The translations under genes and the position numbers were made by a program. From Amycolatopsis sp. EV170708-02-1 (GTDB taxonomy: Bacteria > Actinomycetota > Actinomycetes > Mycobacteriales > Pseudonocardiaceae), in NCBI RefSeq assembly GCF_022479115.1, contig NZ_CP092497.1, positions 9,596,388 to 9,660,387 of the forward strand: 64,000 nucleotides of DNA, read 5' to 3'. The notes below the pieces were generated by a model that saw only the letters and a list, made by a program, of their open reading frames with translations, ran no database searches and was not told where the DNA came from. Shown here piece after piece: positions 45,546 to 54,502 of the stretch (position 1 is its first letter; each line of letters starts with the position of its first letter).

Positions 45546-46322
45546 ATGGACGCGAGTGATTTCGAGGCACGGCAACGGGAACGCGAGTGGTTCCACGGGC
45601 TGACCGTGCCCCCGGGGGCCTGGACGGTGCTCCGCGTCGACGGCCGGGGCTTCTCCAAGTTCACCGAAGCGCGTTTCGAGAAACCGTTCGATCCGCGGTT
45701 CGCCGACTGCATGGCCGAGACGGCGAACGCGTTGCTGGCGGAGTTCGCTTCGCCTTACGTGTACACGGAAAGCGACGAGATCTCGCTCGTGCTCCCTCCG
45801 GCCGCCGATCTGTTCGGCCGGGGTGTGGAGAAGCTCGTGTCGATCTCCGCCGGGGTCGCGTCGGCCGCGTTCACCCACGCCGCCGGTGTGCCCGCGCACT
45901 TCGACAGCAGGGTCTGGCTCGGCACGACGACGGACGACGTCGTCGACTACTTCTCCTGGCGTCAGGCGGACGCGGCCCGCTGCGCGCTCAACGGCTGGTG
46001 TTACTGGATCCTGCGCAAGGCGGGGAAATCGGCGAGCGAGGCCGGTGCGGCTCTCGAAGGCACTGGCGTCTCCGAGAAGAACGAACTGCTCTTCGCGCAC
46101 GGCGTCAATTTCGCCGAAGTCCCCGCCTGGCAGCGTCGCGGCGTCGGGCTGTACTGGGAGTCCTACGAGCGCACCGGTTTCGACCCGGTGCGAGCGGTCG
46201 AAGTCGCCGCGACCCGCCGGCGTGTTCGCGTCGATCGTGAGCTGCCCATGAAGGGCGAGTACCGGGCGTTCCTCGGTGAACTGCTTCAGCCGATCGGCTC
46301 GGGCAACCGACGCACCGAGTAG
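45546..46322 (+). CDS. Thg1-like 3'-5' RNA polymerase
   Basis: 258 residues. The two-metal site of the Thg1 superfamily is complete: LRVDGRGFSKF with Asp32, and YTESDEISLV with Asp77-Glu78. Downstream NGWCYWILRKAGKSASEA and SEKNELLFAHGVNF match the family. Thg1 adds G-1 to tRNA-His in eukaryotes; bacterial Thg1-like proteins add templated nucleotides to 5' ends and can repair truncated tRNAs. It is cotranscribed with a small kinase. Its 3' end overlaps the convergent DUF2848 gene by 37 bp. Confidence 0.92.
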   Translation: MDASDFEARQREREWFHGLTVPPGAWTVLRVDGRGFSKFTEARFEKPFDPRFADCMAETANALLAEFASPYVYTESDEISLVLPPAADLFGRGVEKLVSISAGVASAAFTHAAGVPAHFDSRVWLGTTTDDVVDYFSWRQADAARCALNGWCYWILRKAGKSASEAGAALEGTGVSEKNELLFAHGVNFAEVPAWQRRGVGLYWESYERTGFDPVRAVEVAATRRRVRVDRELPMKGEYRAFLGELLQPIGSGNRRTE

Positions 46323-46966
46323 GCGAGTTCGATCGTCTCGCCGGTCGCCGGGTCGCCCAGCTCCACGCGCCAGGAGCCGGCGAACTGGTCGACGCCGTGC
46401 ACCATCGGGATGGTCCCGGAGATCAGCACGGTGCCCGGGGCGTGGAGGCCGCGCTCGCGCAGCACGTCCAGCCAGTACGACGGCGGCAGCAGTTCCGCGA
46501 GTTTCCCTTGCTGGATCAGGGTTTCATCGGCCCAGGCGGACAGCGTGAGGTCGTCGAGCCGGTCCTGCACGTCGACGAGACGCCAAGCCTTGGCGGCGAG
46601 GACGTCGGGGCCGGCGTTCTTGCTCCACGCGACGCCGTGCGCTTCGAGCGCGCGGTCGGTGTGGTCGCAGGCGGCGGTCAGGAGGACGTCCTCGGGCTCG
46701 GGGCCGGTGATGACGATGGCCCATTCGGCCTCACCGGAGGTCCGCTCGTGCTGCACCGGGACCTCGTCGGTCTGGCTCGCGAGGTACGGCGCGACGGGGT
46801 AGAGCGCCGGGATCACCGAAGGCGCGGGGACGCCGAGTTCGGCCAGTTCGGCCACGTGGGCGGCGACGTCCTCCTGGCTGCGACCGGCGTATCCGGCGTT
46901 CAGCAGCGTGTGGACCTCGGTCCGCCGCTCCTGGCCGTCGGGAAGGGTGAAACGCAGCTCAGGCAT
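46286..46966 (-). CDS. DUF2848 family protein
   Basis: 226 residues from ATG at 46966 (GGAGGACAG upstream). Soluble. MVHGVDQFAGSWRVELGDPATGETI near the end and NAGYAGRSQEDVAAHVAELAELGVP near the start (shown in part) fit DUF2848, related to fumarylacetoacetate-hydrolase folds. It is divergent from an MHS transporter and a cupin across a palindromic operator, which suggests a small carboxylate catabolic locus. Substrate unknown. Confidence 0.8.
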   Translation of the reverse strand: MPELRFTLPDGQERRTEVHTLLNAGYAGRSQEDVAAHVAELAELGVPAPSVIPALYPVAPYLASQTDEVPVQHERTSGEAEWAIVITGPEPEDVLLTAACDHTDRALEAHGVAWSKNAGPDVLAAKAWRLVDVQDRLDDLTLSAWADETLIQQGKLAELLPPSYWLDVLRERGLHAPGTVLISGTIPMVHGVDQFAGSWRVELGDPATGETIELAYSVRRLPEPIG

Positions 46967-46992
46967 CTGTCCTCCGAGATTGGGGGTTGCGC

Positions 46993-47016
46993 ATACAGCT
47001 TGTATACAAGGAGTAT
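46993..47016. promoter_or_regulatory. GntR-like palindromic operator
   Basis: The perfect 12-bp palindrome CTTGTATACAAG (46999-47010) is flanked symmetrically by ATAC (46993) and GTAT (47013). TTGTATACAA is typical of GntR/FCD regulators. It lies in the divergent promoter of DUF2848 and the MHS transporter. No GntR gene is in view. Confidence 0.65.
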
Positions 47017-47073
47017 ATCCGCAATTCAACCCCTCCCGGCGGGGTTGCGGACCTCCTACGGACGGATGTGGAC

Positions 47074-48378
47074 ATGACCTCACCAGCCGGTGACCGGCGT
47101 TCGTTGCACAAGGCCTTCGCGGCCAGCCTCTCGGGAACAGCGCTCGAGTGGTACGACTTCGCGGCCTACTCGGTGGCGGCCGCGACGATCTTCGGGCATC
47201 TCTTCTTCCCCTCGGAAGACCAGCTCGCGAGCACGATGGCGGCGTTCTCCACCTACGCCGTCGGCTACCTCGCGCGGCCGCTCGGCGGATTCCTCTTCGG
47301 CCGCCTCGGCGACGTGCTCGGTCGCAAGCGCATCCTGGTCATGACGCTCGTGCTCACCGGCGTGGCGACGTTCCTCATCGGCGTCCTGCCCACCTACGAG
47401 ACCATCGGCGGCTTCGCGGCGGTGCTGCTCGTGGCGCTGCGGTTCGCGCAGGGTGTCGGCATCGGCGGCGAATGGGGTGGCGCCGTGCTGCTGTCGAGTG
47501 AGTTCGGCGATCCGGGCAAACGGGGCTTCTGGGCGTCGGCCGCGCAGATCGGCCCGCCCGCGGGCAACCTGCTCGCCAACGGTGTCCTCGCCGTGCTGGC
47601 CGCGCTGCTCACCGAAGATCAGTTCAACAGCTGGGGCTGGCGGATCGCGTTCCTGCTGTCCGGCGCGCTCGTCGGATTCGGTCTCTGGATCCGGCTCAAG
47701 CTGGAGGAGACGCCGGTCTTCAAGCAGATCCAGGAGCGGGGCGAACGTTCGTCCGCGCCGATCTCCGAGGTCTTCCGCACCGAACGCCGCGCGCTCGTCG
47801 CGGCCGTCCTGATCCGCGTCTGTCCGGACGTGCTCTACGCGCTGTTCACCGTCTTCGTCCTCACCTACGTCACCACGCACACCGACCTTTCGCGCGGTGC
47901 CGGGCTGGCCGCGGTGATGATCGGTTCCGCGTTCCAGCTGATCCTGATGCCGCTGTTCGGTGCGCTTTCGGACCGGGTTTCGCGGCGCAAGATGTACCTG
48001 TTCGCGACCATCGCCGCCGGGATCTGGCCGTTCGTGTTCTTCCCGATGGTCAGCGGCGGCTCGTTCGCGATGCTGGCGATCGGGATCGTGCTCGCGCTGG
48101 TCATCCACGCCGCGCTCTACGGCCCGCAGGCCGCGCTCGTCACCGAGCAGTTCTCGCCGCGCCTGCGCTACACCGGCAGCTCGCTGGCGTACACGCTCGC
48201 CGGCGTGATCGGCGGGGCGCCCGCGCCGCTGCTGTTCACCGCGCTGCTGGCCGGTTTCGACACCTGGCTCGCGATCGGGGGCTACCTGCTCGTGACCGCG
48301 GTGGTGACCATCGTCGGTGTCGTGCTCGCCCGTGACCCGGACCGCGAGGAGGCGGCTGCCATGGAGCCCGTGCGATGA
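47074..48378 (+). CDS. MFS transporter, metabolite:H+ symporter (MHS) family
   Basis: 434 residues from ATG at 47074. SLSGTALEWYDFAAYSVAAA is the MHS signature in helix 1, GRLGDVLGRKRILVMTL the loop after helix 3, and RFAQGVGIGGEWGGAVLL the next. The family imports carboxylates such as shikimate, citrate or betaines. It overlaps the cupin gene (ATGA). Its DNA shares 14 bp (47144-47157) with the site where the AICE at 54.4 kb has inserted in another MHS gene. Confidence 0.9.
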   Translation: MTSPAGDRRSLHKAFAASLSGTALEWYDFAAYSVAAATIFGHLFFPSEDQLASTMAAFSTYAVGYLARPLGGFLFGRLGDVLGRKRILVMTLVLTGVATFLIGVLPTYETIGGFAAVLLVALRFAQGVGIGGEWGGAVLLSSEFGDPGKRGFWASAAQIGPPAGNLLANGVLAVLAALLTEDQFNSWGWRIAFLLSGALVGFGLWIRLKLEETPVFKQIQERGERSSAPISEVFRTERRALVAAVLIRVCPDVLYALFTVFVLTYVTTHTDLSRGAGLAAVMIGSAFQLILMPLFGALSDRVSRRKMYLFATIAAGIWPFVFFPMVSGGSFAMLAIGIVLALVIHAALYGPQAALVTEQFSPRLRYTGSSLAYTLAGVIGGAPAPLLFTALLAGFDTWLAIGGYLLVTAVVTIVGVVLARDPDREEAAAMEPVR

Positions 48379-48710
48379 CCTGGACTTCGATGTCCACTGT
48401 GGAGGGTCTGCCGCTGATCGGCGGGCAGGGCCGGTTCCGCACGCTCGCGACGGCGGAAGGCGGGCTGGCATACGAGATCCACTATCCGGCAGGCGTCGCT
48501 TCTCCCGTGCACAGCCACGATCACGACAGCATCGTGTACCTGGTTTCGGGTTCGCTGCGTGGCACGCTCGACGGCGAGGAAGTGACGCTCGAAGCGGGCG
48601 GGACCATCGTCCACCCGCGCGGCGTCCCGCACAGCGTCGAGGCCATTGTGGACAGTCAGTGGGTCGAGTTCAAAACGCCGCTGCCTTCGCGGCCGCCGAT
48701 CGCGGAATGA
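48375..48710 (+). CDS. Cupin-domain protein
   Basis: 111 residues. Cupin motif 1 VHSHDHDSIVYLVSGSL carries three histidines, and motif 2 HPRGVPHSV a fourth. A metal-binding single-domain cupin, perhaps an isomerase or dioxygenase or a sensor. It is coupled to the MHS transporter by a four-base overlap, which suggests it acts on the imported compound. Confidence 0.85.
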   Translation: MTWTSMSTVEGLPLIGGQGRFRTLATAEGGLAYEIHYPAGVASPVHSHDHDSIVYLVSGSLRGTLDGEEVTLEAGGTIVHPRGVPHSVEAIVDSQWVEFKTPLPSRPPIAE

Positions 48711-48715
48711 AGAAA

Positions 48716-48750
48716 CCGGGGCGGACACTGATATCCAGCGTCCGCCCCGG
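48716..48750. terminator. Hairpin between convergent genes
   Basis: CCGGGGCGGAC pairs exactly with GTCCGCCCCGG around a 13-nt loop, 6 bp after the cupin stop. Confidence 0.75.
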
Positions 48751-48764
48751 TCGGGAGGAAAGTC

Positions 48765-49250
48765 TCAGGCGTCCAGCTCGGCCAGCGCCAGCTTCGCCTT
48801 CTCCAGCTCGGCTTCGAGCTGGGCCACCTTCGCGGCCTGCAGTTCGCGGGCGGCGTTGATGACCTCGTCGATCGGGCCCGACAGGTCCGCGTGCAGCTCC
48901 TTCGCGGCGCGGGACACGGCGGCGGCCGGGATCTCCAGGCCCTTCGCGACCCACTTGGCGCCGTTCTTGAGCTCGGCCTGCCACTCGCCGTCGGCGGTGC
49001 CGGTGACCGTGAGGGTCAGCTCGACGGTGCGGGTCTTCTTCGCCGTCGTGGCGACCTTCGGACGGCCACGCTTGGGCTTGGGGGACTCCACCGCGTTTTC
49101 GTCGGTGGAGGTCTCCGGGGTTTCCGGAGTCTCGGTCTTCGCCTCGGCCGGGGCTTCGGCCGTCTCCGCCTGCGGCGTCGAGTCGACGGGCGCTTCGGTA
49201 GCCGCTTCTTCGGACACGGCGTCAGTGCGTGTCAAGGCATCCACGGTCAT
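48765..49250 (-). CDS. DUF6319-like protein with an AT-hook
   Basis: 161 residues from ATG at 49250. A long acidic, disordered N-terminal part rich in Glu, Thr and Pro is followed by PKPKRGRPKVATTAKK, a classical AT-hook (RGRP core). A beta-rich domain (VELTLTVTGTADGEWQAEL) and a C-terminal coiled coil (AKVAQLEAELEKAKLALAEL) complete it. DNA-minor-groove binding is suggested by the hook. DUF6319 is my best family guess. Monocistronic. Confidence 0.65.
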   Translation of the reverse strand: MTVDALTRTDAVSEEAATEAPVDSTPQAETAEAPAEAKTETPETPETSTDENAVESPKPKRGRPKVATTAKKTRTVELTLTVTGTADGEWQAELKNGAKWVAKGLEIPAAAVSRAAKELHADLSGPIDEVINAARELQAAKVAQLEAELEKAKLALAELDA

Positions 49251-49353
49251 CGTCGGTGTCGTCTCCTTGCCCGGGTATGGGGTGGTACCCGGCACATCCT
49301 AGAACAGGCGTTCGACTGAGGCGAACCGGGGTGTGGTAGGCGTGTCGGATGCG

Positions 49354-49391
49354 ATGAACGGGCCGTTCCTCGCGAGGAACGGCCCGTTCAT
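49354..49391. terminator. Perfect 38-bp palindrome after acs
   Basis: Each 19-bp half (ATGAACGGGCCGTTCCTCG) is the exact complement of the other with no loop. It lies 17 bp downstream of the acs stop on the minus strand. Confidence 0.75.
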
Positions 49392-49407
49392 GGCGCTTGA
49401 GGTGGGA

Positions 49408-51378
<1,971 letters not shown>

Positions 51379-51478
51379 GGTGCGATGCCTCCTGTGATTC
51401 GCGTGTCTTCACGCCCGTTGGCACGCTATCGACGTTACGACGCGAAGTAAAAGGTTGCATCGTGGTTGCGCGCGGCAT

Positions 51479-52063
51479 TCACACGCTTGAGGACAAGGCG
51501 GTGCGGACCGCCGGCCATTCTGGTCCGGTCAGCGAGTAGACGACGGTGTCGCGGATGGTTCCGTCCGGCCGGACGCGATGCGCGCGCAGCACCCCTTCCC
51601 GTTGCGCGCCGAGACGTTCGATCGCCTTCTGCGACTTGAGGTTGCGGATGTCGGTCTCCCACGAGACGCGGTTCGCGCCGAGGTCGTCGAAAGCGTGGCG
51701 CAGCAACAGGAGTTTCGACTCGCGGTTGAGTCCGGTCCGCTGCCATTCGGAACCGATCCAGGTGTAGCCGACGGAAACGATCCTGTGGCGCGCGTTCATC
51801 GCGTAGAACGACGTCGTGCCCGCGACCTCGCCGGTGCGCGCGTCGATCTGCGCCCAGGCGCGGCGGTCGGTGTCGGCGAGGATGTCTTCGACCATCGCTT
51901 CGGCAGCGGCGAGATCCCGCGGCTGCCGGAGGCTGAGCCAGGTCCAGATCGCAGGGTCGGCGCCTGCCGCGAAGAGGCCCTTGGCGTGGTCGCGGGTGAG
52001 GGGTTCGAGGCGGACGCGTTCGCCGGTCAAGGTCGCGTGGGTGTTCCAGTCGGTCACGATCAT
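51479..52063 (-). CDS. GNAT-family N-acetyltransferase, RimJ-like
   Basis: 194 residues from ATG at 52063. LTGERVRLEPLTRDHAKGLF opening, VSVGYTWIGSEWQRTGLNRES acetyl-CoA site (RxxGxG variant), then SQKAIERLGAQREGVLRAHR. This is the RimJ/RimL acetyltransferase_3 type that modifies protein N-termini or small amines. A longer frame to 52111 is possible. It lies 100 bp upstream of nothing related. Substrate unknown. Confidence 0.85.
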   Translation of the reverse strand: MIVTDWNTHATLTGERVRLEPLTRDHAKGLFAAGADPAIWTWLSLRQPRDLAAAEAMVEDILADTDRRAWAQIDARTGEVAGTTSFYAMNARHRIVSVGYTWIGSEWQRTGLNRESKLLLLRHAFDDLGANRVSWETDIRNLKSQKAIERLGAQREGVLRAHRVRPDGTIRDTVVYSLTGPEWPAVRTALSSSV

Positions 52064-52172
52064 GACGTTACGACCGGCAATGGCCTTACTGGATAGCCAG
52101 TTTCGAAGCATTCGAGAAGGCCACTGAGTCGTTGCCTATGCTCGCGGGAACGATCGACGAAGGCGAGGCACC

Positions 52173-52670
52173 ATGGCCGAAGAGCGGGAAGAGCTCACCT
52201 GGGAGTTGTTCGGCACGGCCAGCAGGGATCTGGCACAGGCCGTCGCCGACGACGGCTTCGAGCCGGACCTGATCCTGTCGATCGCGCGCGGCGGGCTGTT
52301 CGTCGCGGGCGCGCTCGGCTACGCGCTGGACGTCAAGAACCTGCACGTGATGAACGTCGAGTTCTACACCGGCGTCGACCAGCGTCTCGACCTGCCGGTG
52401 ATGCTGCCGCCGGTGCCGAACGTCGTCGACCTGACCAAGAAGAAGGTCCTCGTCGCCGACGACGTCGCGGACACCGGCGCGACCCTGAAGCTGGTCCGCG
52501 ACTTCTGCGCCGACCACGTCGCCGAGGTGCGCTGCGCGGTGGTCTACGAGAAGCCGCGTTCCGAGGTCAAATGCGAGTACGTCTGGAAGCACACCGACCG
52601 GTGGATCAACTTCCCGTGGTCGGTGCAGGCGCCCGTGGTGCGGCGCGTGGGTCAGGTGCTGGACGCGTGA
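52173..52670 (+). CDS. Purine-type phosphoribosyltransferase
   Basis: 165 residues. The PRPP loop KVLVADDVADTGATLK and the hood/dimer loop ILSIARGGLFVAGAL identify a type I phosphoribosyltransferase, closest to the xanthine/hypoxanthine group. The C-terminal FPWSVQAPV motif supports this. TATGCT near 52136 may be a -10. GTGA overlap with the next gene. Confidence 0.85.
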   Translation: MAEEREELTWELFGTASRDLAQAVADDGFEPDLILSIARGGLFVAGALGYALDVKNLHVMNVEFYTGVDQRLDLPVMLPPVPNVVDLTKKKVLVADDVADTGATLKLVRDFCADHVAEVRCAVVYEKPRSEVKCEYVWKHTDRWINFPWSVQAPVVRRVGQVLDA

Positions 52671-53398
52671 CGGATCCGCTGAAGCCGCTGCTGGACCTCG
52701 AAGGGGTCGCCGCGGCCGCGAAATCGGCTCAGGACGCGGTGTTCGCCGTCCACCGGCTGCCCGCCAACCTGCGCGGTGGCGCGGCGACGGCCGCCGAAGC
52801 CTCCGTGCGGTCGGCGCGCGCGTCGGCGGGGATCGAGGGCGCCGCGCCTGAACTGCCGGAATCCGGCGAGGTGACCGATCCGGTGCTGGCGGGCGCGCTG
52901 CGGGTCGCGGAAGCGCTGGAAGGCCTGCTCCCGACATGGCGGCGGGCGCCGCTGCAGGCGTTGGCGCGACTGCACGTTCTCGCCGCGTCGGATCTGGTGA
53001 CGGACCTCGACGCGCTGGGGCGGCCGCGATCGTCCGGTGACGTCGGGCCGCGGCTGGAGCTGCTGGCGCAACTGGTCACCGGCGCGACGTCGGTGCCGGG
53101 TCCGGTGCTGACCGCCGTCGTGCACGGGGAACTGTTGGCGCTCAAGCCTTTCGGCTCCGCGGACGGTGTCGTCGCGCGGGCGGCGGCGCGGCTTTCGGCG
53201 GTGGCGACCGGGCTGGACCCGAAGGCGCTGACGGTGCCGGAGGTCGCGTACTTCCGGCGCGTCCCGAAGTACCTCGAAGCGGCTTCGTCGTTCGCGGGCG
53301 GCACTCCGGACGGCGTCCGCGCCTGGCTGCTCTTCTCGTGCGAAGCCTTCGAGGCCGGCGCTCGCGAGGCGAAGTCCATCTCCGACGCCGCCGGCTGA
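52667..53398 (+). CDS. Degenerate Fic-fold protein
   Basis: 243 residues. The middle region resembles a Fic domain: an N-terminal SARASAGIEGAAPEL like Fic inhibition helices, then LLALKPFGSADGVVARAAARL in place of HxFxxGNGRxxR. The catalytic His is Lys, and the Asn of GNGR is Asp with Val for Arg. AMP-transfer activity is unlikely. GTG at 52667 overlaps the phosphoribosyltransferase stop. It may regulate or bind the phosphoribosyltransferase. Confidence 0.65.
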   Translation: MTDPLKPLLDLEGVAAAAKSAQDAVFAVHRLPANLRGGAATAAEASVRSARASAGIEGAAPELPESGEVTDPVLAGALRVAEALEGLLPTWRRAPLQALARLHVLAASDLVTDLDALGRPRSSGDVGPRLELLAQLVTGATSVPGPVLTAVVHGELLALKPFGSADGVVARAAARLSAVATGLDPKALTVPEVAYFRRVPKYLEAASSFAGGTPDGVRAWLLFSCEAFEAGAREAKSISDAAG

Positions 53399-53488
53399 CG
53401 TGGGCTGAAAGCGTCCTTCGCCGCATCTCACGCGACGAAAGCGTCCTTCACCGCGTCCTATGCGGTGAAGGACGCTTTCAGCCCACGT
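53398..53488. repeat. Long inverted repeat after the Fic-like gene
   Basis: ACGTGGGCTGAAAGCGTCCT pairs with its complement ending at 53488. Inside, GCGTCCTTCACCGC and GCGGTGAAGGACGC form a second stem. It starts at the stop codon of the Fic-like gene. Confidence 0.75.
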
Positions 53489-53572
53489 GGTGTCCGGCCA
53501 TACGGGATCTTGCCAAGGTGTAGTGCGTGACCACATGGTCTAAGCGCGCCGGGCGACCTAACGTCGTCGGGC

Positions 53573-54331
53573 ATGAGTGGTGCGTATCACAGCGATCTGG
53601 CGGGTAAGTCCGCGCTGGTCACAGGCGCCGCGGGCGGGATCGGGCTGGCCTGCGCCGAAGCGCTCGCCGAGGCCGGGGCCAAGGTCCACCTCGTCGACAT
53701 CGACGACGCCGTCGAGAAGGCGGCGGCCGACGTCGACGGCATCCCGCACGTCGTCGACCTCACCGACGCCCAGGCCGTCGAGACGCTGCCCGCCGAGATC
53801 GACATCCTCGTCAACAACGCCGGTTTCCAGCACATCGCGCCGATCCACGAGTTCCCGCCGGAGACGTTCACCCGCGTCCAGTCGCTGATGGTCACCGCGC
53901 CGTTCCTGCTCATCCGCCGCGCGCTGCCGAGCATGTACGAACGCGGCTGGGGGCGCGTGGTCAACATGTCCAGCGTCCACGGCCTCCGCGCGAGCCCGTT
54001 CAAATCCGCGTACGTCACCGCGAAGCACGCGCTCGAAGGCCTCTCGAAGGTCACCGCGCTCGAAGGCGCCGAACACGGCGTGACCAGCAACTGCGTCAAC
54101 CCGGGCTACGTCCGGACGCCGCTGGTCACCGGCCAGCTCCAGGCACAGGCCGAGGAACACGGGCTCGAACGCGACGCCGTCATCGAGCAGGTCCTGCTGC
54201 GGCGTTCGGCGATCAAACGGCTCATCGAACCGGCGGACGTCGCCGCGTGCGTGCTCTGGCTGTCCGGCGATCACGCCGCCCATGTCACCGGTACCTCGAT
54301 CCCCCTCGACGGCGGCTGGACCGCCGCGTGA
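53573..54331 (+). CDS. bdh: 3-hydroxybutyrate dehydrogenase
   Basis: 252 residues of the short-chain dehydrogenase family. Rossmann loop VTGAAGGIGLA, NNAG, catalytic Ser in NMSSVHG, Tyr-Lys in SAYVTAKHA, and the family's terminal GTSIPLDGGWTA. The QHIAPIHEFP segment is typical of D-3-hydroxybutyrate dehydrogenases. Oxidises 3-hydroxybutyrate to acetoacetate. The interrupted MHS transporter gene starts 23 bp downstream and would be its operon partner. Confidence 0.9.
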   Translation: MSGAYHSDLAGKSALVTGAAGGIGLACAEALAEAGAKVHLVDIDDAVEKAAADVDGIPHVVDLTDAQAVETLPAEIDILVNNAGFQHIAPIHEFPPETFTRVQSLMVTAPFLLIRRALPSMYERGWGRVVNMSSVHGLRASPFKSAYVTAKHALEGLSKVTALEGAEHGVTSNCVNPGYVRTPLVTGQLQAQAEEHGLERDAVIEQVLLRRSAIKRLIEPADVAACVLWLSGDHAAHVTGTSIPLDGGWTAA

Positions 54332-54354
54332 ACCCCCAAGAAAGGACCTCCCCG

Positions 54355-54444
54355 GTGACCACCCAGAACCGCGGCTCGATCGCGAAGGTCGTCAGCGCCA
54401 GCCTGATCGGCACGACGATCGAGTGGTACGACAACTTTTTCTAA
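54355..54444 (+). pseudogene. MHS-family transporter gene, cut after 29 codons by the integrated element
   Basis: GTG at 54355 after AAAGGACC. The peptide starts TTQNRGSIAKVVSASLIG and then TTIEWYDNFF, the helix-1 signature of MHS transporters, then stops at TAA because element DNA follows. The remainder must lie right of the element, beyond the window. Excision would rebuild the gene. Confidence 0.85.
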
Positions 54445-54445
54445 G
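54419..54445. mobile_element. Left attachment site (attL) region
   Basis: The chromosomal gene changes to element sequence within GAGTGGTACGACAACTTTTT. The exact core cannot be fixed without attR. The first 14 bp (54419-54432) also occur in the intact MHS gene at 47144. Confidence 0.5.
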
Positions 54446-54482
54446 GTGCGCTGACCAGCCATTATGTAGTTGTTGATCTTGT

Positions 54483-54502
54483 CAGGCCGTCGTCAGGCCG
54501 TC
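54483..54502 (+). repeat. Left copy of the CAGGCCGTC pair
   Basis: Two CAGGCCGTC units 11 bp apart (54483, 54494), matched by the pair at 63959 with only the two spacer bases different. A third unit is at 54522. They overlap the integrase 3' end and may be recombinase or Xis arm sites. Confidence 0.6.
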
